A DNA stretch of 64,000 nt from Siderastrea siderea. Its lineage: Eukaryota; Cnidaria; Anthozoa; Scleractinia; Rhizangiidae. A program made the translations under genes and the position numbers. Of the stretch, positions 47,701-56,164 are shown piece by piece; position 1 is the stretch's first letter; every line of letters begins with the position of its first letter. The stretch spans positions 14,022,142 through 14,086,141 of the forward strand of contig OZ034975.1 of the NCBI GenBank assembly GCA_964030785.1, written 5' to 3'. The notes under the pieces were generated by a model. That model ran no database searches and had not been told where the DNA came from. It saw only the letters and a list, made by a program, of their open reading frames with translations.

Positions 47701-48268
47701 TTTAGCCATAGGTGTCTTAAAGAGAATGCGGTGTTAATCGTTTTGTTTTCGTGTTTCTGGAGGGAGTGGAACCTTGTCTCTGAAGACATGTATGTGGGAA
47801 AAAAACCTTCCCATTTTCCGAACATGTTAAACTTCTGCCTCTTTTTGAATATAAAGTAATTTTCTGGAATTATCAAGCTGCCAAAAAATGTATAGTTTAT
47901 AGGGTTTTTCATAAAAACAACAAAAACTAGAGTGATCAGCGCGCAAACGGTCCCGAAGGGTGGCTGATACCTTAACTAATTAATAGTTTTACTGAATAAA
48001 TTAATGGTATTCTATTCATGGCAAATGTTCAACACGTCTTTTTGAATTTCTATGAATTTTCAATGAACTAGTGACAACAGCAAATCAGCTGAAGTCAGCT
48101 TTGTTTGAGGCCAGCATCTCAAGCCGCATTAATCAGTTCTTCGACTGTCGTGTTGCTGCTCATGATATCTGTGCAGAAAAGTGGTGAGTGCCTACAGTCT
48201 AGAAGAGATCCAGTACTTTACTACATTTTAGAAAACCCTGTTGTCAACATTCCCGACAGTGGCTAACC
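44733..48268. other. no recognisable gene apart from a small MITE
   Basis: A minus-strand frame at 44896-45231 (VPPRVKLHDAVADSKKA region) is the longest here but has no motif or splice support, and an end of the TTAACCCTCGG family lies within it near 45213. 46372-46475 is a small MITE. The rest is AT-rich and unassigned. The last few hundred bases are probably 5-prime flank or leader of the secreted-protein gene. Confidence 0.4.
46372..46475. mobile_element. 104-bp hairpin MITE
   Basis: TAGACTGCGAGTAG and CTACTCGCAGTCTA form the ends, with GGCGATGGCGATTG pairing inside. The flanks ACCACAAG and ACCACAAC look like an 8-bp target duplication with one change. Confidence 0.7.
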
Positions 48269-51200
48269 ATGGCTGGAGGAAAGGAACTTTTCTTTGCTGC
48301 AATTCTTTATTTTGCAATTGGTAGGTTAAACCGGTCTTTGCGTGTATGGGTCGATTTAGATGGCACGATTTTTGCTTACAACTGTTGTATGCGACTTGCT
48401 TATGTTATATCTGCAACACGAATCGTGTCGTCTAATTCAGGCGTACTACATCATTACGACAGTCGCATACAACACGAAAAATGTCGTAGGATTTTCAAAC
48501 ATGCTTTAAGACCCTAAGGCAGTCGTAGCCACGATCAAAATGTTAGAATGACTAGTTGTTTACTATCTTTGCCTGGCGCGAGCAGCGGGCGTTATAAATT
48601 ACACGCATACGACAGTCGTGAGCAAAAATCGTACGAGAAACTGGCCCCTGGGGTAGAAAGAGACTCGGAAGGGGTAAAATTTCTTGTCTAGGAAACAACA
48701 TGACATACTGTAATACTGAGAAACCAAGCCACTGACCAAGCCACTGACCTAATGATCTCTTGGTGGAAAATAGGATACGCTGCGGATTATCTTTAAGTAC
48801 TAGAATTCTGACTACAGCAATAATAATTTACTTAAAAGAGCGGGAACTACAAACCTGGAAAACAAGCGCATACAAATTGATTCTTTCGGTATTCAAGTGT
48901 CTTCATTTTGGTACACATCCTAAATATTTAAAAGACATATTTAATCTGCGATCCAACATCTATTCTTTAAGAGGAACTGATATTTTCTCCCTACCCGAAG
49001 TAGGTACAACCACTTATGGCCTTAATTCCTATAGTTATCTGGCACCCAAATCATGGAACGCAATTCCAGATCACTACCGCACTATAACCGATTTCAACTC
49101 CTTTCGCCAGCTAATTTTGTCCTACAATAATATTGTATAAATTTGTCTGTATTGTTTATTTTTTCCTTTTATTCTTATCACATGTATTTTACTCATTTTG
49201 TAACTTTAGCTAGCTCGAAGAAATTAGCAGAAATGCTACTCTGTAAATTCGAGATTAAATAAAGTTTATATTATGTTATGTTAGCACTGCAAACATAATG
49301 CAAATTTACTGGTTGAGACAGAAGTTACAAGAGATAGTCCATGACAATGACTTATGTCACAGGTGAGGAAATGGACTCTGGAGTGGCTATTTAACAGTTA
49401 TTCGCCTCAGGCTCAGTAAATATTCGCCAATATTTACTGAGCCTGAGGCGATTAACTGTTTTAGTATAATTTTGAGATGTGGACGCAAAAAGTAAAAAAT
49501 AAAAAGCTAAAACTTGATAAACAACACACAAAAAAAGTAACTTAGCTTAGCAGCTGCGCCTTGAAATGTTATATTCACCGGGTAGCGCAGTGAATACAGC
49601 ATTAAAATTATACTAATGTATATTACATCCTTGCACCTGCTCTGTTTTTGTTTTACTTTTTAAGTTTCTCTACATCTTTATTGCAGGTGGTGCTAATTAT
49701 TCAACGCCTGATTTTGGACTGGCAGGAGGCACAATACCTGATGGTGACATCACAGCATCATCCGTATTAAATTCTCATTCGCATCCTTATTATGCAAGAT
49801 TAGGCAACAAATTTGCGTGGATTCCTCATGATAAGCATCCTTGGATACAGGTTAATCTACGGAAAGTGGTTAACATCACTGCAATTGCTACGCAAGGTTT
49901 TCATGGTCTCAAAGTTAAAAGTTGTTATGTTACACGGTATTACTTGAGTTATGGGAATGATGGATTTTCCTGGGTGAATTATACCATTCAAGGAGTTAAG
50001 GTAAAATAATCATTCATTTTAACACATAATGTTAAGTTATTTCTTAGGGGGTGAAATAATTGTCTACAATGATTAGGTGCAATAATAAAGCGACTACCTT
50101 CATTTTTAAGCAGTTCTGAATATAAAGCACAACTTCCATTATTAGGAGACATTTAGTATGCGCTATGTCATATAATAACATTCTATCATACATGTACATT
50201 AATTACAGTAGTAGCTTCTTAGTAATGCATTTTTTGACGCCATTATAATTTTCATATTTCTCTGCTTTTCCAAAGGTGATTGAAGGCAATGTAGATAGTG
50301 CTAGTGTCAAGACAGTGGTTTTGCATCCTTCAATCATAGCACAGTATATAAGATTGCATCCAACAAACTGCAGCAACAGATGTGCTCTTAGGATGGAGCT
50401 CTATGGTGGTAGCATAACGGCAGGTATGCACAAACATGTAAATGCTACATGTAGACAAATTAAACTTTTCCAAATTTCACAACCATTTGTGCCAACCACC
50501 ACCCCCCCCCCCCCAAATCCGGTTTGCGTCATTTCGCCACCGAAAGTCACTTCGCCACCAACCACCACCAACCCTCTGCAATCCTTTTCAACCACCACCA
50601 ACCCTTTCTTAAAAGGTTGACAAGATTTCACTCTACCTGCGATAAAGACGGAACGTTTTAAACGATCTTTTTTCAATAGATTCTTTTTTCAGTTTATTTG
50701 AAATTTGTTAAATTGTAAAGTTACACGTTTGTTGTGGCTCTAGATCTGTGAACAAATAAGGAGTTTTTTTATTACAGGCCATTACGAAATTGACAAAATA
50801 TCAAAAGAAAATACATAAGTGGGACAAGGGGCTTCATTGCAGGCCCTCGTTTCGTCGCTCTCCCCAGCACAGGGCTTTCTTCCAACTGCCGGTGGGGAAT
50901 TGGTGCATATCCTGGACTGGGTAGCGCAGTGAATATAGCATTAAAATTATACTAATGTATATTACATCCTTGCACCTGTTCTGTTTTTGTTTTACTTTTT
51001 AAGTTTCTCTACATCTTTATTGCAGGTGGTGCTAATTATTCAACGCCTGATTTTGGACTGGCAGGAGGCACAATACCTGATGGTGACATCACAGCATCAT
51101 CCGTATTAAATTCTCATTCGCATCCTTATTATGCAAGATTAGGCAACAAATTTGCGTGGATTCCTCATGATAAGCATCCTTGGATACAGGTTAATCTACG

Positions 51201-52400
51201 GAAAGTGGTTAACATCACTGCAATTGCTACGCAAGGTTTTCATGGTCTCAAAGTTAAAAGTTGTTATGTTACACGGTATTACTTGAGTTATGGGAATGAT
51301 GGATTTTCCTGGGTGAATTATACCATTCAAGGAGTTAAGGTAAAATAATCATTCATTTTAACACATAATGTTAAGTTATTTCTTAGGGGGTGAAATAATT
51401 GTCTACAATGATTAGGTGCAATAATAAACCGACTACCTCCATTTTTAAGCAGTTCTGAATATAAAGCACAACTTCCATTATTAGGAGACATTTAGTATGC
51501 GCTATGTCATATAATAACATTCTATCATACATGTACATTAATTACAGTAGTAGCTTCTTAGTAATGCATTTTTTGACGCCATTATAATTTTCATATTTCT
51601 CTGCTTTTCCAAAGGTGATTGAAGGCAATGTAGATAGTGCTAGTGTCAAGACAGTGGTTTTGCATCCTTCAATCATAGCACAGTATATAAGATTGCATCC
51701 AACAAACTGCAGCAACAGATGTGCTCTTAGGATGGAGCTCTATGGTGGTAGCATAACGGCAGGTATGCACAAACATGTAAATGCTACATGTAGACAAATT
51801 AAACTTTTCCAAATTTCACAACCATTTGTGCCAACCACCACCCCCCCCCCCCAAATCCGGTTTGCGTCATTTCGCCACCGAAAGTCACTTCGCCACCAAC
51901 CACCACCAACCCTCTGCAATCCTTTTCAACCACCACCAACCCTTTCTTAAAAGGTTGACAAGATTTCACTCTACCTGCGATAAAGACGGAACGTTTTAAA
52001 CGATCTTTTATCAATAGATTCTTTTTTCAGTTTATTTGAAATTTGTTAAATTGTAAAGTTACACGTTTGTTGTGGCTCTAGATCTGTGAACAAATAAGGA
52101 GTTTTATTATTACAGGCCATTACGAAATTGACAAAATATCAAAAGAAAATACATAAGTGGGACAAGGGGCTTCATTGCAGGCCCTCGTTTCGTCGCTCTC
52201 CCCAGCACAGGGCTTTCTTCCAAATGCCGGTGGGGAATTGGTGCATATCCTGGATCAATTTGTTCTCCTCCACCACAAGTTACAGGACAATCGCTCCAAC
52301 CACTCCAGCCTGACCAGTAGCCAAAACTGCAACAGTGATTTTGTATCAGATACTTTTACAATGGGATACGAGGTGGATAAGATGATGATGATGATGATGT

Positions 52401-52443
<43 letters not shown>

Positions 52444-54435
52444 AATGATGATGATGAACTTGGGAACTGGTGTCTTAAATGAACTGTACCGTCAAACCAC
52501 AGAAAAGAGGTACAGTTTCTATGGCAACCCTGCAAGAAGGAACCATCCTTCAAGCGACTGCTATCAGGTACCGCCACACTGAAGGTCCTTCATTGGAAAC
52601 CAACTTACCTGATCAAATACATGTACTTATCTGCATGAGAGTCAGCCAAGAGGACAGGGTTGGATGGGATTATCCGGTCATCTCCTGGAAGATTCACCAC
52701 CAATCATCTCACCAACACAAGTCACCTCGCCACCACAGGTCACCTCGCCACCAACCACCTTGCCACAGGGTGAGGTCATCTCGCCACCACCAACTCGCCA
52801 CAAATAGGAGACTTCGCGTAGTGGTGAGTTGGTGGTGGCGACATAGCCTCACTTGGTGGCGCGGTAACTTGTGATGGCGAGGTCGGATCGCTGGTGGCGA
52901 GATGATCGTAAGCCGGATTGGCGTCACTGTTTGAGGAATTTGTGTCAAATGGTAAACTGAGGTCTCACTGATTTTTTTTTGGTAAATCAGCTTTCGAAAA
53001 ACGTTACATAACCAAGGCCATCCGAAGAAGGGAAGTTGGACATACTTTGGTTTTCTTTGGAATTGTATGAAAGGAAAAAACCGTTCGTTTATCGCTGATG
53101 TTCTTACAAATAACTACTGAACAAAACCCATTTCATAGACAGTTACAAAGGATCGAAAAGTGTGTTGAAGTACACGCACAAAAGCATTTTTTGTTGTTGT
53201 TGCCGATTCTCGGAACTTCTATCCAAAAGCCTCGACTCCTTAGGGGACATGTTGCGGGGACAAAATCATTCACTCGCTGATAGTTTTGTTAGTTGCTCGT
53301 TGTTACTATGTCCTTTGGTCAACCAGAAATCTATACATCTTTTGATATTTGCCAATAAAAATTAAAAGAACATCAACTAATGCGTGATCTACAGTGGGGT
53401 TCTTAGATGTTACTGGGTTTTCATATCAACACCCTCTTAGACTTTTCCACATTTTGCATTTCATGCGGGTACTGGCGTGCCTTTAAATCTAACGCGCGTT
53501 ATCATAATACAATGCAAGTCGTAAGTAATGTTTGGTCCGTTAAGTGGTTGGGATCCCCGGGATTATAGAAAGTTTAGAGGTTGTAGAGGCTTGTAGAGGA
53601 CGCAAAAGATTGAAGAGAATGTAGAGGTTGTAGTGGTTGTAGAGGGCGTTTAGATTGAAGAGAGTGTAGAAGTTGTAGAGGTCGTAGAGGGCGTAGAGGT
53701 TGAAGAAAGTGTATAGGTAGTAGTGGATGTAGGGGGCATTGAGATTGAAGAAAGTGCAGAGGTTGTAGTGGTTGTGGAGGGGGTTGAGAATGAAGAAAGT
53801 GTAGAGGTTGTACAGGGAGCAGAGACTGAAAAGAGTGTAGAGGTTTTAGAGGGTCTTACAAGGCTTTTAGTAGATGTTGTAGCTTGGATACTTTGGTTGT
53901 TTCTTTTTCATTTCTCTTTCCTCTTTTACCTTCAGCTAACCGTGCCTGGTTTTGGTACATAGCACTACACCAACCTTTAATTGGAAGGGGGGGGGGATAA
54001 GTGTAGTGGTCATATTATAGACCCTCTACGGCCAACACTACTCCTAAACTCTCATCAAGAAATGGCCGTTCAGGAATAAGTGCCAACCTATAGTTTCTCA
54101 ACATCATTGCATCTTACAGGAGGACTATGCACCATATTCCCAGCGTCGGGAATCTCGTTAAAGACTTACTTCACATTAAGTTGCAGCGGCTAGACTGAGC
54201 AACAGCGAACTCTTTTCGTACAAGATTTCCATTTGAGAACGTTAAGCGAAGTATTAATACTAAATAATACAATCTCTTTTCGATCATAGATATTGATGAC
54301 TGTGCTAGACAACCATGTGAAAATGGTGGGAAATGTGTGGATGGGATGAACGATTTCAGTTGTCATTGTATCCCCGGATACACAGGAAAGACTTACACTA
54401 ACATCGAGCGAGTGGCGGCACATGATGAAAAATAA
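48269..54435 (+). CDS. secreted F5/8-type-C (x2) and EGF-domain protein, six exons
   Basis: Exons: 48269-48320, 49687-50000, 50276-50423, 51026-51339, 51615-51762, 54290-54435. Every join keeps the frame (phases 1,0,1,0,1) and the total of 1,122 nt gives 373 residues and a TAA. Exon 1 is a signal peptide ([18 protein letters not shown]). Exons 2+3 and 4+5 each encode one discoidin (F5/8 type C) domain with the hallmarks [21 protein letters not shown] and YIRLHP...LRMELYG. Exon 6 encodes a calcium-binding-type EGF module. By family knowledge such proteins are extracellular adhesion or matrix proteins; the ligand is unknown. Exons 4+5 arose by a 1,339-bp tandem duplication. The domains lack some standard cysteines. 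If the duplication is an assembly artefact, the true protein has one F5/8C domain. Confidence 0.75.
48752..49283 (+). mobile_element. 3-prime fragment of a CR1/L2-type LINE in intron 1
   Basis: The frame from about 48760 reads [19 protein letters not shown], then [20 protein letters not shown] and [12 protein letters not shown] before a TAA at 49138. This is the conserved C-terminal tail of LINE polymerases. A short 3-prime untranslated region ends in TTATGTTATGTT-like repeats. It is a typical 5-prime-truncated insertion. Upstream, 48330-48650 holds a separate imperfect inverted repeat (GCACGATTTTTGC / GCAAAAATCGT). Confidence 0.7.
49391..49614. mobile_element. hairpin MITE, uninterrupted copy
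   Basis: Same element as 27197-27366 plus 34747-34808, with GCCTCAGGCTCAGTAAATA palindrome at its left and CACCGGGTAGCGCAG near its right. Its sequence AGCTTAGCAG is the unoccupied counterpart of the CTTATCAG target site. The 1,339-bp duplication starts inside it at 49580. Confidence 0.75.
49580..50918. repeat. 1,339-bp tandem duplication, unit 1
   Basis: Runs from GGGTAGCGCAG in the hairpin MITE to the CCTGGACT junction. It carries both F5/8C exons and the inner half of the antisense TSP1 exon. Only a handful of bases differ from unit 2. Confidence 0.88.
49687..50423 (+). CDS. F5/8 type C domain, copy 1 (two exons)
   Basis: Exon 49687-50000 follows TTTATTGCAG and ends AAG|GTAAAA. Exon 50276-50423 follows TTTTCCAAAG and ends GCAG|GTATGC. 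The first carries the ligand-loop half ([10 protein letters not shown] to NYTIQGVK) and the second the C-terminal half ([13 protein letters not shown] to [12 protein letters not shown]). The usual first and last cysteines of the domain are replaced by Tyr-containing and Gly residues, while a CSNRC pair is present internally. Confidence 0.8.
50919..52257. repeat. 1,339-bp tandem duplication, unit 2
   Basis: Direct repeat of 49580-50918 with a few substitutions and one or two length changes in homopolymer runs. Beyond 52257 the original sequence continues into the rest of the TSP1 exon. Confidence 0.88.
51026..51762 (+). CDS. F5/8 type C domain, copy 2 (two exons)
   Basis: Exons 51026-51339 and 51615-51762 are exact equivalents of 49687-50000 and 50276-50423, shifted by 1,339 bp. 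I see no amino-acid difference between the two copies. Splice sites are preserved, so both can be joined in one transcript. Confidence 0.75.
52153..52326 (-). pseudogene. thrombospondin type-1 (TSP1) repeat exon, antisense and frameshifted
   Basis: After a minus-strand acceptor (GTTGCAG, ending 52327) the frame reads [20 protein letters not shown], the TSP1 W..W..W..C..TCG signature. After EQI the frame shifts by one base and continues [18 protein letters not shown] and [12 protein letters not shown], which completes the module. It lies inside the intron of the F5/8C-EGF gene on the opposite strand. The indel makes it non-functional unless it is a sequencing error. The inner half is repeated at about 50815-50910. 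Confidence 0.6.
52377..52456. repeat. (GAT)n microsatellite
   Basis: Nearly pure GAT/ATG repeat with TTG and AAT interruptions. It produces open poly-Met or poly-Ser frames that are not genes. Confidence 0.9.
52690..52920. repeat. inverted cluster of TCGCCACCA words
   Basis: The left half repeats CACCTCGCCACCA and the right half returns GGTGGCGAGATGATC and similar, so the whole can fold on itself. Single words of the same kind also occur in each F5/8C duplication unit near 50540 and 51880. It looks like a small mobile or slippage-prone repeat. Confidence 0.55.
53565..53860. repeat. purine-rich minisatellite
   Basis: Degenerate repeats of GTAGAGGTTGTAGAGG and GATTGAAGAGAGT with a period near 18-21 bp. 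They give open EEVVEV-type frames on the plus strand, which I do not take as coding. Confidence 0.6.
54290..54435 (+). CDS. EGF-like terminal exon lacking the sixth cysteine
   Basis: After the acceptor CATAG the frame reads [34 protein letters not shown], then [14 protein letters not shown] and TAA. Five of the six EGF cysteines are present; the sixth, expected right after GYTGKT, is a tyrosine. The DIDDC start is the calcium-binding signature. AATAAA (54431-54436) overlaps the stop codon. Confidence 0.7.
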
Positions 54436-55138
54436 AATTCCCTGATAAATTTTCTACGGATACCCTATGGCAATCTAAGAAACGTGGTGGAATTTTTTCT
54501 CGAACCGTTTTTTTAAGCCCGAAAAAAAAATTAACATGTTTACGCCACAGTCGTGGCCTGTAAACACGCGAAATAAACGTGTATCATACCTTCTCGTAGA
54601 CTTCGCTCTGTTTGATTTGCACCCCAGAAAACCCTCATTTTAAGCGTGGAAGTTTGCTTTTGAAGTGTGTATGAAGTAATTGAGTCCTGTTTTAGATCTG
54701 TGAATTAATTTTCAAGTTCAGGGCGAGCTGCTGAAAATCACTAAAATTCGCTTGCTTTGAATTCTCAATTTGGCACAGTTTTTCAAGAGAAAGTTTTCCT
54801 CCCCGGTAAAACACCAAATCACTTGAAACTCAGAATTCTTGAAAGACGAAATACCATTCTAAAATCAGGTTTAAAAATTAGTTTCGGGCTTTTTATCAGC
54901 GCCGAGTACAAACGCTCTCAAAATCCCGAAAATCACAATATTAACCCGTCAACCAGTACAAATAATAGGCTCGTGCCTCCGACCGAATAGCCGAAAACTT
55001 GGAATTTTTTCCATGTTTCCTTTGGTATTTGGATGAAAAGTACAGGATAAAGGTCATATCTAGCTCACCTTGAATAAGATTTTGTCTAAATGCCAGGTTT
55101 TGTCAAGTTTTAGGTGTACTGTCCAAGGGCCATCTTGA
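54436..55138. other. gap between the secreted-protein gene and the large transposon
   Basis: The frame at 54757-54990 (LKLRILERRNTIL region) has no recognised family and no clear splice sites. Otherwise AT-rich flank, including the probable 3-prime end of the F5/8C-EGF transcript. Confidence 0.4.
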
Positions 55139-55320
55139 CACGTGCCCAGCGTATCCAATCGAACAAAATCGAACCAAAACTCAGTCGAACCCAATCGAAC
55201 ACCAATCGTTCGATTGGGTTCGGTAATCGAACAAAATCGAACATTTTGTTGTGAATTCGATTTTCGAACCAATCGAACACACTCGAACACAATCGAACTC
55301 AATCGAACTCAATCCGGTTC
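55139..55320. repeat. left terminal inverted repeat
   Basis: Outer tip CACGTGCCCAGCGTATCC, followed by about ten AATCGAAC or AATCGAACNNAA words in one orientation and one inverted pair (CGTTCGATTGGG). The array has the look of repeated transposase-binding sites. Confidence 0.75.
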
Positions 55321-55498
55321 GATTTTGTCCGGAATCCATCTCTTGATAAGTAAATCACGCAAGACTAATCATAATCAACTTTTATTGAATGGAATAAATA
55401 GAAAAACGTCCAAATATCGAACTGAATGTCAATGTTGGGGAATATATATTTTGTAGAAGAGAACAAAACGACGGTAAAATACTGAAATGCACTTTCGT

Positions 55499-56089
55499 TT
55501 ACATTTCTATACTAGAAGGAAGGATATGGTTTCTGCCTTGAGTGTCACCGTTACACTCAAACAGAAGTTGCACCATTTCATTCACTGCAACACAGGCAGT
55601 GGTGTTCAATATGTGAAGAATCATTATAAGTAGCCAAAACGCTGCCGCCATAAGTCTGTCCAAGCCCTCAAGGGCGGCTAAAAGCGACGTTGACAGGAGA
55701 AGAGCAATTTCCAGCATGACAACAATTACATCGGACGAAGTGCTTACTATCAACAGGGATGACAAAAATAACAAGTGAACAAGTAAAACAATTTTTTTCG
55801 TTAGATCGAAATCATCGTAATAAGCAAAAAACTTGCATGAAAAATTTACTTGAGTTTCGGACGAGAAAGCTGTTCGGCTGCCCGAGCCGTGGTTCTTGAA
55901 ATCAATCGACGCAGAATTAATGTCGCGTGCTTGAGAAATTTCTAATGAATTGTCCTGCGCATGCACCAGCTCACTCGTGCTGTCTGTCGTGCCATCGATT
56001 GGCCGAGTTATATTCAAGCTTGATCTTGCGTGAGTGACTTTATCAATAAGCTTTTGTTTTGAATCACTTGACTTAAATGAAAAGCCCAT
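55499..56089 (-). CDS. uncharacterised frame with SAP-like start and hydrophobic tail
   Basis: An ATG at 56089 opens 196 codons to a TAA. The start (FKSSDSKQKLIDKVTHARSS) resembles the helix-extended-helix of a SAP DNA-binding motif. The C-terminal half has two to three strongly hydrophobic stretches (KKIVLLVHLLFLSSLLIVS, VVMLEIALLLSTSLLAALEG, AAFWLLIMILHIL) that would be membrane segments. It is in the same frame as the end of the transposase, separated by a TAA and a TGA, so it may be the transposase C-terminus read through rather than a separate gene. A frameshift between the SAP-like and hydrophobic parts is also possible. Confidence 0.35.
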   Translation of the reverse strand: MGFSFKSSDSKQKLIDKVTHARSSLNITRPIDGTTDSTSELVHAQDNSLEISQARDINSASIDFKNHGSGSRTAFSSETQVNFSCKFFAYYDDFDLTKKIVLLVHLLFLSSLLIVSTSSDVIVVMLEIALLLSTSLLAALEGLDRLMAAAFWLLIMILHILNTTACVAVNEMVQLLFECNGDTQGRNHILPSSIEM

Positions 56090-56164
56090 TTCTAAAAAAA
56101 CTTCTCAAAGCAAAATAAATGTCATGTTCTTCGGATCCCCTGCTTTCAGTTGTTTGATTTTTTC

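Noticed and set aside
50401..52014. Minus-strand Val/Gly-rich frames and plus-strand frames running past the F5/8C exons
   Set aside because: They are continuations into CCACCA-rich intron sequence; the consensus donors at 50424 and 51763 end the exons earlier.
52157..52582. Plus-strand frame with a poly-methionine run
   Set aside because: It is the GAT microsatellite plus the antisense of the TSP1 exon.
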